Below the pieces are notes generated by a model that worked only from the letters and a program-made list of their open reading frames with translations, did not search any database and was not told where the DNA came from. The position numbers and the translations under genes are program-made. DNA of 64,000 nucleotides, taken from positions 558,001 through 622,000 of the forward strand of contig NZ_OCMZ01000001.1 of NCBI RefSeq assembly GCF_900215485.1, in the 5' to 3' direction. Shown here in pieces: positions 53,990-64,000 of the stretch (the stretch's first letter is position 1; each line of letters starts with the position of its first letter). The DNA is from Nitrosovibrio sp. Nv4. Lineage in GTDB: Bacteria; Pseudomonadota; Gammaproteobacteria; Burkholderiales; Nitrosomonadaceae.

Positions 53990-54985
53990 TCAATCAAACA
54001 GCGCCTCGACAAATTCCCTCGCGACGAACGGCCGCAAGTCATCCATGCCTTCGCCCACGCCTATGAAGCGTATTGGCAACGGCGGCTTTTGCTGGCGTTG
54101 CCTGGCGATTGCAGCGATTACGCCCCCTTTCGCTGTGCCGTCCAGCTTGGTAACGATGAGGCCCGTGAGCCCGAGCGCGTCATCGAAAGCCTGCACCTGA
54201 TTGAGGGCGTTCTGGCCCGTGTTGGCATCCAGCACCAGTAGCGTTTCATGCGGCGCACCCGGTTCGGCCTTGGCGATAACGCGCTTGACCTTTTTTATTT
54301 CTTCCATCAGGTGCAGTTGTGTGGAAAGCCGTCCCGCTGTATCCGCAAGCACGACGTCTGTGCCGCGCGCTTTCGCCGCGTTGATTGCGTCGAATATGAC
54401 TGCCGCCGGATCTCCTTTTTGCTGTCCGTTACCCTCATGGGCGATGACTGAGACATTATTACGCTCGCCCCAGGCCATGAGTTGTTCGCGAGCGGCTGCA
54501 CGAAAAGTATCGCCGGCAGCGAGCAGTACGGTTTTTCCCTGTAACTGAAAATGATGCGCAAGCTTCCCGATGGAAGTGGTTTTTCCCGCTCCATTTACCC
54601 CGGTCAGCATAATGATGAAGGGCTTGTTTTTTTCCATGTCGAGGGGTTGCGCCAGCGGCCCGAGCAGGGCGACCAGGGCCTCCTGCAAGGCGTCCTTGAG
54701 TTGCGCCGCCTCCGTCAGACCATTGCGTTTGACATGCCTGCGCAGTTCATCAAGCAGCCACGCGGTTGCACTTACGCCTGTATCGGCAGTGAGCAGTATC
54801 GTTTCCAGTTCTTCGTAGAGGTCTTCATCTATCTTACCTCCGCCGAATAAACCGGACAGGCGTTTACCGAAGTTATCCCTTGTGCGGGAGAGCCCCTGTC
54901 TAACTCTTGCCGCCCAGTTAGCGCTTGCGGCAGACTGAGGGCCGGCGGCGTCAGAGCTATTTTTGGATTTGAAGAAACCTGGCAT
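53990..54985 (-). CDS. ftsY: Signal recognition particle receptor FtsY
   Basis: GTPase that docks ribosome-SRP complexes at the membrane. The 331-aa protein has a short charged N-terminal part, the helical N domain, G1 GVNGAGKTTSIGKLA, VLADTAGRLST, and TKLDGTAKGG. Its A domain is short, as in many betaproteobacteria. First gene of ftsY-ftsE-ftsX-rpoH. Confidence 0.97.
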   Translation of the reverse strand: MPGFFKSKNSSDAAGPQSAASANWAARVRQGLSRTRDNFGKRLSGLFGGGKIDEDLYEELETILLTADTGVSATAWLLDELRRHVKRNGLTEAAQLKDALQEALVALLGPLAQPLDMEKNKPFIIMLTGVNGAGKTTSIGKLAHHFQLQGKTVLLAAGDTFRAAAREQLMAWGERNNVSVIAHEGNGQQKGDPAAVIFDAINAAKARGTDVVLADTAGRLSTQLHLMEEIKKVKRVIAKAEPGAPHETLLVLDANTGQNALNQVQAFDDALGLTGLIVTKLDGTAKGGVIAAIARQRQQKPPLPIRFIGVGEGMDDLRPFVAREFVEALFD

Positions 54986-55132
54986 TCTGGTAGGCTGTCA
55001 CATTAGTCGAAATTCAGACCGGAATCGAGCAGAAATTATTCCCGATTTTATGCTGTTTACCAAGGTTTGGGGTATTAAGAATGACCCCGATCCGGCAGCG
55101 GTAGCCAGCCAACAATAACAGGTGAAGATCAG

Positions 55133-56620
55133 GTGATGCAAAAGGTCTTTGGGGGGAGTGTGGGACATAGTGTTAAATTGAAAAATGGAGAGCCAGTTGC
55201 CGGATTCAGGATGACGTCTTGTCGTCGTGCTACCGCTCTTTCATCCGCCGTGCGGGCAGCCGCGATGATACTCGTTTCGCTGGCTTTCTCGTTCTCCGGG
55301 GGCGCATTTGCCAATACGCATGAGTATACGCTCGGCAATGGCCTTAAACTGATTGTCAAGGAAGATCATCGCTCTCCCGTCGTAATCTCGCAAATCTGGT
55401 ACAAGGCGGGAAGTATTGATGAGGTAAACGGCGTGACAGGGGTAGCCCATGTACTGGAGCATATGATGTTCAAGGGCACAGAGAAAGTTCCGGGCGGCGA
55501 ATTTTCCACGCGCATCGCAGCGGCGGGGGGACGTGAAAATGCTTTTACCAGCCGTGACTATACCGCCTATTATCAGCAATTGCATAAATCCAGGCTGCCG
55601 CTGGCAATGGAGCTGGAGTCCGACCGGATGCGCAACCTGGTGCTGACGGAAGAAGATTTCGCCCAGGAAATCAAAGTCGTCATGGAAGAACGGCGCCTGC
55701 GCACCGATGATCAACCGCGGGCGCTGGTACATGAGAAAATGATGGCCACCGCCTACCAGTCGCACCCGTACAGGCATCCAGTAGTAGGCTGGATGAACGA
55801 TCTGGAAAACATGAGCGTCCACGACGCGCAGGCATGGTATGACCGATGGTATGTGCCCAACAATGCCGTGCTGGTCGTGGTGGGTGATGTAAACCCGCAG
55901 CAGGTCTTCGTTCTGGCGCGAAAGTATTATGGCCATATCAAGTCTGGGAAGGTGTTGCCGCTGGATAAACGCAAGCCGCAGGCTGAACCAAGTCAACTCG
56001 GTACCAAGCGGCTCACAGTAAAAGCGCCGGCGCGGTTACCGTACCTGGCCATGGCTTATCATGCACCGGCATTGCGCAATCCTGATACTGATTGGGAGCC
56101 TTACGCACTGGAAATGCTGGCCGGAGTGCTGGATGGCAACGAATCGGCGCGGCTCAACAAGGAACTGGTTCGCGAGCAGCGCATTGCAAGTTCGGCAGGC
56201 GCAAGCTACGATTCCACGGCGCGCGGCCCCGGGATGTTTTATCTCGACGGAACGCCCAGTGAAGGCAAAACGGCTTCTGAACTGGAAACCGCGTTGCGTG
56301 CCGAGGTTGAGAAACTCGTGCGCGATGGCGTAACCGCCGAGGAACTCGCGCGTGTCAAGGCTCAGGTCGTGGCTAGCCATGTCTTTCAGCTCGACTCCAT
56401 GTCTTTTCAGGCAATGCAGATCGGACAATTGGAAAGTATCGGATTGTCATATCGTGACGAAGATACGATACTGAGAAAGCTTCAGGCGGTTACGGCCGAA
56501 CAGGTCCGCGACGTGGCAAAAAAATATTTGAGGGATGAAAGCCTGACCGTTGCAGTACTCGACCCGCAACCGCTGGAGCAGAAAGCCCCAGCCGCCGCAC
56601 CTGCCGGGTTGCGGCATTGA
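55133..56620 (+). CDS. M16 zinc peptidase, active member of a pair
   Basis: Insulinase/pitrilysin-type metallopeptidase of 495 aa. The inverted zinc motif HVLEHMMFKGTE (HxxEH) is present with the downstream Glu, and a signal sequence (AAAMILVSLAFSFSGGAFA) targets it to the periplasm. An in-frame ATG at 55211 would place the signal peptide nearer the N-terminus and may be the true start; GTG 55133 and ATG 55136 are alternatives. It overlaps the second M16 gene by 4 nt, forming the usual two-subunit enzyme. Confidence 0.93.
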   Translation: MMQKVFGGSVGHSVKLKNGEPVAGFRMTSCRRATALSSAVRAAAMILVSLAFSFSGGAFANTHEYTLGNGLKLIVKEDHRSPVVISQIWYKAGSIDEVNGVTGVAHVLEHMMFKGTEKVPGGEFSTRIAAAGGRENAFTSRDYTAYYQQLHKSRLPLAMELESDRMRNLVLTEEDFAQEIKVVMEERRLRTDDQPRALVHEKMMATAYQSHPYRHPVVGWMNDLENMSVHDAQAWYDRWYVPNNAVLVVVGDVNPQQVFVLARKYYGHIKSGKVLPLDKRKPQAEPSQLGTKRLTVKAPARLPYLAMAYHAPALRNPDTDWEPYALEMLAGVLDGNESARLNKELVREQRIASSAGASYDSTARGPGMFYLDGTPSEGKTASELETALRAEVEKLVRDGVTAEELARVKAQVVASHVFQLDSMSFQAMQIGQLESIGLSYRDEDTILRKLQAVTAEQVRDVAKKYLRDESLTVAVLDPQPLEQKAPAAAPAGLRH

Positions 56621-57951
56621 GTGATATCAGAGAGGTTCCGATGCATGTGATGCGCTGCCTGTTTTTCCTGCTCGCGGGCGTTTACTCCCAATGGGCGTTT
56701 GCTACTCTGCCAATCCAGCATTGGCAGGCCTCATCAGGCGCGCGAGTCTTCTTCGTCGAAAGCCGCGAGTTGCCGATACTTGATGTCAGCGTGGATTTCA
56801 GTGCGGGCAGCAGCACCGATACACGTGAGAAATCCGGCCGGGCCGGCATGACGCTGTATCTATCCAGCCTGGGTGCGGGCGGTCTCACCGAGGATCAGAT
56901 CTCCAAGGCATTAGCCGATGTCGGCGCCCAGCTCGGCGCGCACTTCGATGAGGATCGTGCGGGACTTACGTTACGCACTTTGAGCAGCGCACGGGAGCGC
57001 GGCCGGGCGCTGGATATACTTGGTCGAGTCGTACAGCATCCGGCGTTCGATATAAATGTGCTGGAGCGGGAGAAGGTGCGGGTAGTCGCCGGGTTGAGGG
57101 AAGCCGACACCAAACCGGATAATATTGCCGACCGCACGCTGATGAAAATGCTCTATGGCAACCATCCATATGGATTACGCGGCTCGGGAGAGATTGATAG
57201 CGTAAGCGCGTTGCAACGCGAGGATCTGGTGGATTTACATCGATCCCGCTATTCCGCCGCTGATGCGGTGGTATCTATCATGGGAGACGTGAGCCGTGCG
57301 GAAGCAGCCGCTATCGCTGAATCACTAACGAAGGAATTGGTGCAGGAAAAGCCTGTGTATAATTTGTTGGAGGTGACGGCGCCGATCGCGGATACCAAAA
57401 GAATCTCCCATCCTGCTACGCAAAGCCATATCCAGCTCGCCTATCCGGGACTCCGCCGCGACGATCCCGACTATTTTCCGCTGCTGGTAGGCAATCACAT
57501 ACTTGGCGGAGGTGGATTCACCTCACGCCTGATGGAAGAAATCCGCCGGAAACGCGGATTGGCTTACAGCGTTCACAGCCATTTTTCGCCGCTCAGGGAG
57601 CAGGGTCCGTTCGAAATCGGCTTGCAAACGCAAAAAGAGCAGTCCGAAGAAGCGCTTGCACTGACTCGCAAAATTCTGGCCGATTTTGTTGCCGGTGGAC
57701 CAACGGAAGAGGAGCTCGCAGCAGCCAAGCAAAACATCATCGGCAGTTTCCCGTTGCGTATAGACAGCAACAGGAAAATCATCAGTTATCTGGCGATGAT
57801 CGGTTTTTACAAACTGCCTCTTACCTATCTTGACGATTACGTGAAGGCAGTGGCAAAAGTAACCGTTTCCCAGGTCTCGGAAGCTTTTCGGCGGCGTATC
57901 GACCCGATGGGGATGGTGGCGGTTGTAGTGGGTGCTGAGAGCAAAAAATAG
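56617..57951 (+). CDS. M16 peptidase family protein, non-catalytic partner
   Basis: 444-aa homologue with a signal peptide (VMRCLFFLLAGVYSQWAFA). The zinc-binding HxxEH is missing; the same place reads AGMTLYLSSLGAGGL. The Arg/Tyr substrate-clamp region is kept (GGGFTSRLMEEIRRKRGLAY). This is the common catalytic plus non-catalytic M16 pair found in Proteobacteria. Confidence 0.92.
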   Translation: MSDIREVPMHVMRCLFFLLAGVYSQWAFATLPIQHWQASSGARVFFVESRELPILDVSVDFSAGSSTDTREKSGRAGMTLYLSSLGAGGLTEDQISKALADVGAQLGAHFDEDRAGLTLRTLSSARERGRALDILGRVVQHPAFDINVLEREKVRVVAGLREADTKPDNIADRTLMKMLYGNHPYGLRGSGEIDSVSALQREDLVDLHRSRYSAADAVVSIMGDVSRAEAAAIAESLTKELVQEKPVYNLLEVTAPIADTKRISHPATQSHIQLAYPGLRRDDPDYFPLLVGNHILGGGGFTSRLMEEIRRKRGLAYSVHSHFSPLREQGPFEIGLQTQKEQSEEALALTRKILADFVAGGPTEEELAAAKQNIIGSFPLRIDSNRKIISYLAMIGFYKLPLTYLDDYVKAVAKVTVSQVSEAFRRRIDPMGMVAVVVGAESKK

Positions 57952-58016
57952 CCAAACACAAGGACGACGGCTGCGTACCCGCCGAATCGTTCTTCCATTT
58001 TTCCATCACGCGCACA

Positions 58017-58551
58017 GTGAATAGAGTCCGCATCATAGGCGGCGAATGGCGCAGTCGCGTACTGACTTTCCCAAGCGACGCAGACCTTCGGCCGACGCCT
58101 GATCGGGTCCGGGAGACTGTATTCAACTGGCTGGGACAGGATCTGAGCGGCAAGCGCTGCCTTGATCTGTTTGCCGGTAGCGGGGCGATGGGCTTAGAGG
58201 CTGCATCACGCGGAGCGGAGCGTGTGGTAATGGTCGAATCGAGCCCGCACGTGTTAAAGGCACTGAAAGCCAACCTGCATAAACTCGGGGCAGAACAAGT
58301 CGATCTTGTGGCAATGGATGCGTTGAAATTTCTTGATTCCGATAAAAACCGGTTCGATGTGATTTTCCTTGACCCGCCCTATCGGCTGGGTCTATTGCCG
58401 AAACTGCTGTCGAGCCTGCATCTGCATCTTGCTCAAGGAGGAGTGGTCTATCTGGAGAATGACACTTCCTGTGCGCTGGATGCGAACTGGGTGACATGGC
58501 GAAAGGGGCAGGCAGGCAACGTGCATTATCAATTATTAAAATTCAAGAAAG

Positions 58552-58559
<8 letters not shown>
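58017..58559 (+). CDS. rsmD: 16S rRNA m2G966 methyltransferase RsmD
   Basis: Methylates N2 of G966 in 16S rRNA. The 180-aa protein has the [22 protein letters not shown] motif and the catalytic FLDPPYRLG. It starts at GTG 58017 ([13 protein letters not shown]). The end overlaps coaD by 8 bp, as in many bacteria. Confidence 0.95.
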
Positions 58560-59294
<735 letters not shown>

Positions 59295-59311
59295 ATCTCT
59301 GCGGAGAGGTA

Positions 59312-60049
59312 TCAGGGATTTCCTTGCCGCGCGGCAAGCTCTTCGGGGATAGGGTACAGTCTAGGTCCAAAAATTGCCGTGCCTACACGGACCATGGTCG
59401 CACCCTCTTCGATTGCAATATCCAGATCCTCGGACATACCCATGGAGATCGTGTCAAGGTCATAGCCGGCCTGTTTTAACTGGTCGTAGGCTTCTTTCAG
59501 CATCTGGAACTGGCTGCGCTGCAGCGCGGTTGCTTTCGTAAGCTCGGGAATGGCCATTACGCCTCTCAGCTTCAACCGCGGCAATTGGACGACATGTGCC
59601 GCCAGATCGGCAACCTCCTCGGGCGCCACTCCGCTCTTGCTATCCTCCCCGCTTACGTTTACCTGCAGGCATATCTGGAGGGGAGGCAATGATTCCGGCC
59701 TGTCCTTCGACAAACGGTCGGCTATTTTTTTTCGGTCTACACCGTGCACCCAGGCAAAATTCTCGGCTATGCGTTTAGTTTTGTTGCTCTGTATGGGGCC
59801 GATAAAATGCCATTCAATCGGCAAATCAGCGAGCGCAGCGATTTTCACCAACGCTTCCTGAAGATAATTCTCACCGAAAATAGTTTGTCCGGCGACAAAG
59901 GCTTCCCGCAGCCGCTCGGCGGGGTTGGTCTTGCTTGCGGCCAACAGTGTGATGGCTTCGGGCTGTCGGCCTGCTTTTTCAGCAACCTCCCTGATGCGGG
60001 TTTTTACCTTCTGCAAGCCAGAGGCAATGGTTGTCGTATTGGGTTCCAT
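59312..60049 (-). CDS. yggS: PLP homeostasis protein YggS
   Basis: PLP-binding protein of the YggS/PROSC family that helps balance vitamin B6. The 245-aa protein has the PLP lysine in LLAASKTNPAERLREA, and FGENYLQEA, WHFIGPIQSNK and LSMGMS-like SMGMSEDLDIAIEEGATMVR motifs. Confidence 0.95.
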   Translation of the reverse strand: MEPNTTTIASGLQKVKTRIREVAEKAGRQPEAITLLAASKTNPAERLREAFVAGQTIFGENYLQEALVKIAALADLPIEWHFIGPIQSNKTKRIAENFAWVHGVDRKKIADRLSKDRPESLPPLQICLQVNVSGEDSKSGVAPEEVADLAAHVVQLPRLKLRGVMAIPELTKATALQRSQFQMLKEAYDQLKQAGYDLDTISMGMSEDLDIAIEEGATMVRVGTAIFGPRLYPIPEELAARQGNP

Positions 60050-60265
60050 TTTCTTTGCCTTATCTTTTATTTACCGGTTACTCCGGGCAGTTACCCATGA
60101 GGATGAAAAAGTGAGGGGAGAGCGAGAACATAGTAGGGCTACTCATCTTTACGGTCAAGAAACGCACTTCCAAAGTTCAAATTCCGCCAAAAGCCCTTTC
60201 ACGCACTTTTCGACGGTTTTATCCGCGGGGCTTTCTGGTAAATCAGCTTTAACTAATAAAACGAA

Positions 60266-63200
60266 TCAGTAAACGATTCTGACATTTTCCTCGTTAAAGT
60301 GCGCCGACAAGGATAGAAGCAGATTCTCTTCGAGACTGACCCGCCACGCGTCACCCAGTTCGAGTTTGCAAGCAGCATCCTGGTTGTGATAAACCACCAG
60401 CACCGGGCAGGACCAGTTGTTGCCACCCCTGGCGTTACCGGCATTCCCTGCATTGCCGGAATGAGTATTACCACGATGAGGCGCAAGCAACTCTTTCAAT
60501 CGTGCAGCATTGGATAATCCATTGCAGTGGAGTTCCATGCGTTTTGCGTAGCGAGAACGCGCACCGTCGAGATTATATAGCTGATCGGCGGTTATACGCA
60601 GGCCCCCGCCATACTCGTCGTCACCGCCCTTATTCACTCTGGCTTCCACGATAAGCAACTGGTCCTCTTTCAGCCAGTTGCGGACAGACTCGAATAACTC
60701 ACTGTACACTACCAGTTCTACCCGTGTGCTGCCGTCATCGAGCACAACCACCCCCATTCTGCCGCGCCGCGTCATCTGCATGCGGACTGCATAGACGATG
60801 CCGGCGAGGAGTTGGGGTTCCCGCTGGGGATTCAACCGGTCCAGGCGGGTGTGTACGAATTGTTTCAGTTCTTCTGCATAAGCATTGAACGGATGGCCGC
60901 TCAAATAGAACCCCAGCGCCATCTTTTCATTTTTAAGCTTTTCCTTTTCCGGCCATGGCGGGACGCTTATCAGGCCCAGGGGTTCGATGGCGCTTTCACA
61001 TTCACCAAAAAGACTCACCTGATTGATGTTACGTCCGGCCTGCTCGGCGGATTCCAATGCAATGCCTACCGATGCCAGCAGGCCCGCGCGATGGCTGTTC
61101 ACAGAATCAAAGGCTCCTGCCCGGATGAGCGATTCCACCACACGGCGGTTGACGATGCGTTTGTCCACTCGGTGACAGAAATCGAACAAGTCGGTATAGG
61201 GGCCGTCCTTCTCCCGTGCCTTGATAATCGCCGCAATCGCAGATTCCCCTGTTCCTTTTATCGCACCCAAGCCATATCGTATGGTTTTTCCGTCTACTGG
61301 AAAAAAGCGATAACCGGACAGGTTGATGTCCGGCGGCAGCATGCTAAGGCCATGAGAAACACTGTCCTCAAAAAATATGTGTACCTTGTCGGTATCATCC
61401 ATATCCGCAGACAGGGTGGCAGCCATGAATTCAGCCGGGTAATGCGTTTTCAGGTAGGCGGTCTGGAACGCGATCAAGGCATAAGCCGCCGCGTGCGACT
61501 TGTTGAATCCATAACCCGCGAATCTCTCCATCAGGTCGAAGAGTTCGGCGGCGTCAGGCTCCGTCAAGCCGTTCTTGACTGCGCCCGTAACAAAAATATC
61601 ACGATGCAAAGCCATTTCCTCAGGCTTTTTCTTACCCATTGCGCGCCGAAGCAGATCGGCGCTCCCGAGACTGTACCCACCTATCACCTGTGCGATCTGC
61701 ATCACCTGTTCCTGATAAACCATCACACCATAAGTGGGCTCGAGGATGGGTTGCAATCGCGGATCAAGGTATTCCACGCGCTTGCCATGCTTGCGCTCCG
61801 TAAACTCGGGAATCAGGGACATCGGGCCCGGACGGTACAATGCGACCAATGCAATGATGTCTTCAAAACGGTCGGGCTTCGCTTTCTGCAGCAGATCCTT
61901 CATGCCGCGCGATTCAAACTGGAACACACCCACTGCGTTACCCCGCCGCAATAGCGCATAGGTCGCCGGGTCATCCAGAGGAAGGTTTTCCAGTGAAAAG
62001 GAGTCCGAGTGTCCCAGGCCGGATTCGCCGTTTTGTCCACGCTGCCTGATGTATCTCACGGCCCAGTCAAGTATGGTCAAAGTCCGCAGTCCCAGGAAGT
62101 CGAACTTCACCAGACCAATTTTCTCCACATCATCCTTATCCAGCTGGCTTACAACCGATTCGCCGGAGTCTGTGCAATAGACCGGGCAAAAATCGGTGAT
62201 CTTGCCTGACGCAATCAGCACGCCGCCCGCGTGCATGCCCACGTTGCGCGTAAGCCCTTCAAGCCGTTCCGCCAGTTCGAGCAGATTGCGCACCTCTTCT
62301 TCCGCTTTTGCGCGCTCATTCAGTTGTGGCTCCTCCTCACGCGCCTTTTTCAGCGTCATACCCAGCTCAAAGGGCACCAGCTTCGCCAACTGGTCGACAA
62401 AGTTATAAGGTAGATCCAGCACCCGGCCCACGTCGCGGACCACCGCTTTCGCCGCCATGGTGCCGAAAGTGGCAATTTGCGAAACGCTCTCGGCGCCATA
62501 CTTCTGCTTTACGTATTCGATAACGTGCTCGCGTCCGTCCTGACAGAAATCGATATCGAAGTCAGGCATGGAAACGCGCTCCGGATTGAGAAAACGCTCG
62601 AAGAGCAGATCGTAACGAAGCGGATCGAGATCCGTAATGCCCAGCGAATAAGCAATGAGCGAACCCGCACCCGAGCCCCGGCCCGGTCCCACAGGCACGC
62701 CGTTGTGTTTGGCCCAATTGATAAAATCGGCGACGATCAGAAAATACCCCGCAAACCCCATTTGCACAATGATGTCCGCCTCGAAATCCAGCCGGGCGCG
62801 ATACTTGGGTATTTCAGCGTTTCTCTGGAGGGGGTCGGGAAACAGCACATTCATCCGCATTTCCAGACCCGCCTCCGCCTGGTCGCGTAGATAGCGCTCC
62901 AGACTCTCATTATTGGGAGTGGGAAATAATGGCAGGCGATTGACGCCTAATTCCAGTGCAAGATTGCAGCGCTTGGAGAGCTCCACGGTATTTGCAAGCG
63001 CCGAGGGTATGTCGGCGAATAATGCCTCCATTTCGACCTGTGTTTTGAAATATTGCTCCTCAGTGCAGCTCTTAGGACGGCGACGATCGCCGAGCACATA
63101 ACCTTCCGCGATGCATACCCGCGCCTCATGTGCGCGGTAGTCTTCTGGATTGAGAAACTGCACGGGTTGCGTGGCAACCACGGGTAACCGCAGGGTGGAA

Positions 63201-63778
63201 GCCAGTACTAATGCCCGCTGAACGAGAGCCTCGGTGTTGGCGTGTCCCGCCCGCTGCACTTCAATATAAAAACGGCCAGGAAACAGGTTCCCCCACTCTT
63301 GCGCGAGTATATTCGCCTGAGTCAGGTCGTTTTGTATCAGTGCCACGCCGACATCGCCGAGATTCGCGCCAGACAGGGCAATCAGGCCTTCTGTTCCAAC
63401 CCCCCGTTCTTTTAACCACGCCTTCCTGATTTCCGCTCGCCCACGGTACTGATTTTCGCGGTAGGCGCGGGACAGCAGCCGGCACAACAACAGATAGCCT
63501 GGATATGACTGACATAGCAGCAGGATGCGCGCGGGCTTGTCTCGATCGGTCTCGTTACTGATCCAGACATCGCAGCCGATAATCGGCTTTATGCCCTTCT
63601 CGCGCGCCTCCTGGTAAAACTTGACCAGCCCGAACAGATTGGAAAGATCAGTCAGCGCCAGCGCCGGCATCCCGTCGGCTACCGCTTTTGCCACTGCCTC
63701 GTCGACACGCACGATGCCGTCTACGATGGAATACTCGCTGTGCAGGCGCAGATGAACAAAAGTTGGCGACGTGGGCAT
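60266..63778 (-). CDS. dnaE: DNA polymerase III alpha subunit
   Basis: Catalytic subunit of the replicative polymerase. The 1170-aa protein has the N-terminal PHP domain (FVHLRLHSEYSIVDGIVRVD), the palm with GPGRGSGAGSLIAYSLGITD and PDFDIDFCQDGRE catalytic acids, the GYGFNKSHAAAY segment, a helix-hairpin-helix region, and a C-terminal OB fold (MTRRGRMGVVVLDDGSTRVE). ATG at 63778. Confidence 0.98.
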   Translation of the reverse strand: MPTSPTFVHLRLHSEYSIVDGIVRVDEAVAKAVADGMPALALTDLSNLFGLVKFYQEAREKGIKPIIGCDVWISNETDRDKPARILLLCQSYPGYLLLCRLLSRAYRENQYRGRAEIRKAWLKERGVGTEGLIALSGANLGDVGVALIQNDLTQANILAQEWGNLFPGRFYIEVQRAGHANTEALVQRALVLASTLRLPVVATQPVQFLNPEDYRAHEARVCIAEGYVLGDRRRPKSCTEEQYFKTQVEMEALFADIPSALANTVELSKRCNLALELGVNRLPLFPTPNNESLERYLRDQAEAGLEMRMNVLFPDPLQRNAEIPKYRARLDFEADIIVQMGFAGYFLIVADFINWAKHNGVPVGPGRGSGAGSLIAYSLGITDLDPLRYDLLFERFLNPERVSMPDFDIDFCQDGREHVIEYVKQKYGAESVSQIATFGTMAAKAVVRDVGRVLDLPYNFVDQLAKLVPFELGMTLKKAREEEPQLNERAKAEEEVRNLLELAERLEGLTRNVGMHAGGVLIASGKITDFCPVYCTDSGESVVSQLDKDDVEKIGLVKFDFLGLRTLTILDWAVRYIRQRGQNGESGLGHSDSFSLENLPLDDPATYALLRRGNAVGVFQFESRGMKDLLQKAKPDRFEDIIALVALYRPGPMSLIPEFTERKHGKRVEYLDPRLQPILEPTYGVMVYQEQVMQIAQVIGGYSLGSADLLRRAMGKKKPEEMALHRDIFVTGAVKNGLTEPDAAELFDLMERFAGYGFNKSHAAAYALIAFQTAYLKTHYPAEFMAATLSADMDDTDKVHIFFEDSVSHGLSMLPPDINLSGYRFFPVDGKTIRYGLGAIKGTGESAIAAIIKAREKDGPYTDLFDFCHRVDKRIVNRRVVESLIRAGAFDSVNSHRAGLLASVGIALESAEQAGRNINQVSLFGECESAIEPLGLISVPPWPEKEKLKNEKMALGFYLSGHPFNAYAEELKQFVHTRLDRLNPQREPQLLAGIVYAVRMQMTRRGRMGVVVLDDGSTRVELVVYSELFESVRNWLKEDQLLIVEARVNKGGDDEYGGGLRITADQLYNLDGARSRYAKRMELHCNGLSNAARLKELLAPHRGNTHSGNAGNAGNARGGNNWSCPVLVVYHNQDAACKLELGDAWRVSLEENLLLSLSAHFNEENVRIVY

Positions 63779-64000
63779 GTTTGTTGCAAGATTGGTGCGA
63801 GGTGGGGGAATTCAGTATTTCGCTGGAATCAGACCGATTCCAATTCGTGAGCCTACGGGCTCAAATTCTATCCGGCTTTAACGCTGTCCCAATTTTACCA
63901 CCAATTGAAAGCAGCGAAGATCCTCCTGCCCATCCCGAGTCTACCCATATTGCATCCACAAAAGCGTTATATGTAGCAACATTGGCAACATCGCATAGGC

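Overview
The window is about 64 kb of a Nitrosospira-type ammonia-oxidising betaproteobacterium. The best evidence is a complete ammonia monooxygenase cluster (amoC, amoA, amoB, then amoE/orf4, amoD/orf5, copC, copD) whose AmoA and AmoC proteins look like those of Nitrosospira. The long amoC-amoA spacer (429 bp) and the betaproteobacterial order of the housekeeping genes agree with this.

Layout: (1) 1-9576, minus strand: glyA-nrdR-ribD, then ribE-ribBX-ribH-nusB-thiL-pgpA (pgpA runs off the left edge). A plus-strand RegB/RegA-type redox two-component pair lies between ribD and ribE. (2) 9784-23611, replication origin region: gyrB, dnaN and dnaA on the minus strand; rpmH, rnpA, yidD, yidC, mnmE, mnmG, rsmG, parA and parB on the plus strand. 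DnaA boxes lie on both sides of dnaA, and there are two parS-like sites. (3) 24111-32287, ammonia oxidation and copper: amoCAB, amoE, amoD, copC, a three-part CopD-cytochrome c-thioredoxin-like fusion, and a small secreted His-rich protein. (4) 32376-40686, accessory region: an MFS exporter, a small unknown protein, a Tat-exported short-chain dehydrogenase, decayed phage and small genes, an intact AAA ATPase plus DUF4435/TOPRIM pair resembling the PARIS anti-phage system, a tRNA-Lys-like remnant and an intact tRNA-Thr(CGU). (5) 41011-63778, housekeeping: aroQ, accB, accC, prmA, a zinc-ribbon protein, mlaFEDCB, an ABC-2 exporter, ibaG; rpoH-ftsX-ftsE-ftsY on the minus strand; two M16 peptidase genes, rsmD, coaD and ferredoxin on the plus strand; then yggS and dnaE on the minus strand.

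How the parts fit: the amo genes encode the membrane copper enzyme that oxidises ammonia to hydroxylamine, and the genes after amoB probably handle copper or assembly in the periplasm. They sit straight after parB, where many betaproteobacteria carry the ATP synthase operon, so the main catabolic enzyme is encoded very near the origin. The accessory region between about 34.7 and 40.7 kb has the marks of past mobile-element traffic: phage replication-gene debris, several frameshifted small genes, an imperfect direct repeat at both ends, and tRNA sequence. The defence-like gene pair is its only clearly intact two-gene unit.

Limits: everything was read from sequence alone. Family names rest on recognised motifs and not on database searches. 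Start codons were chosen from ribosome-binding sites and family N-termini where possible.
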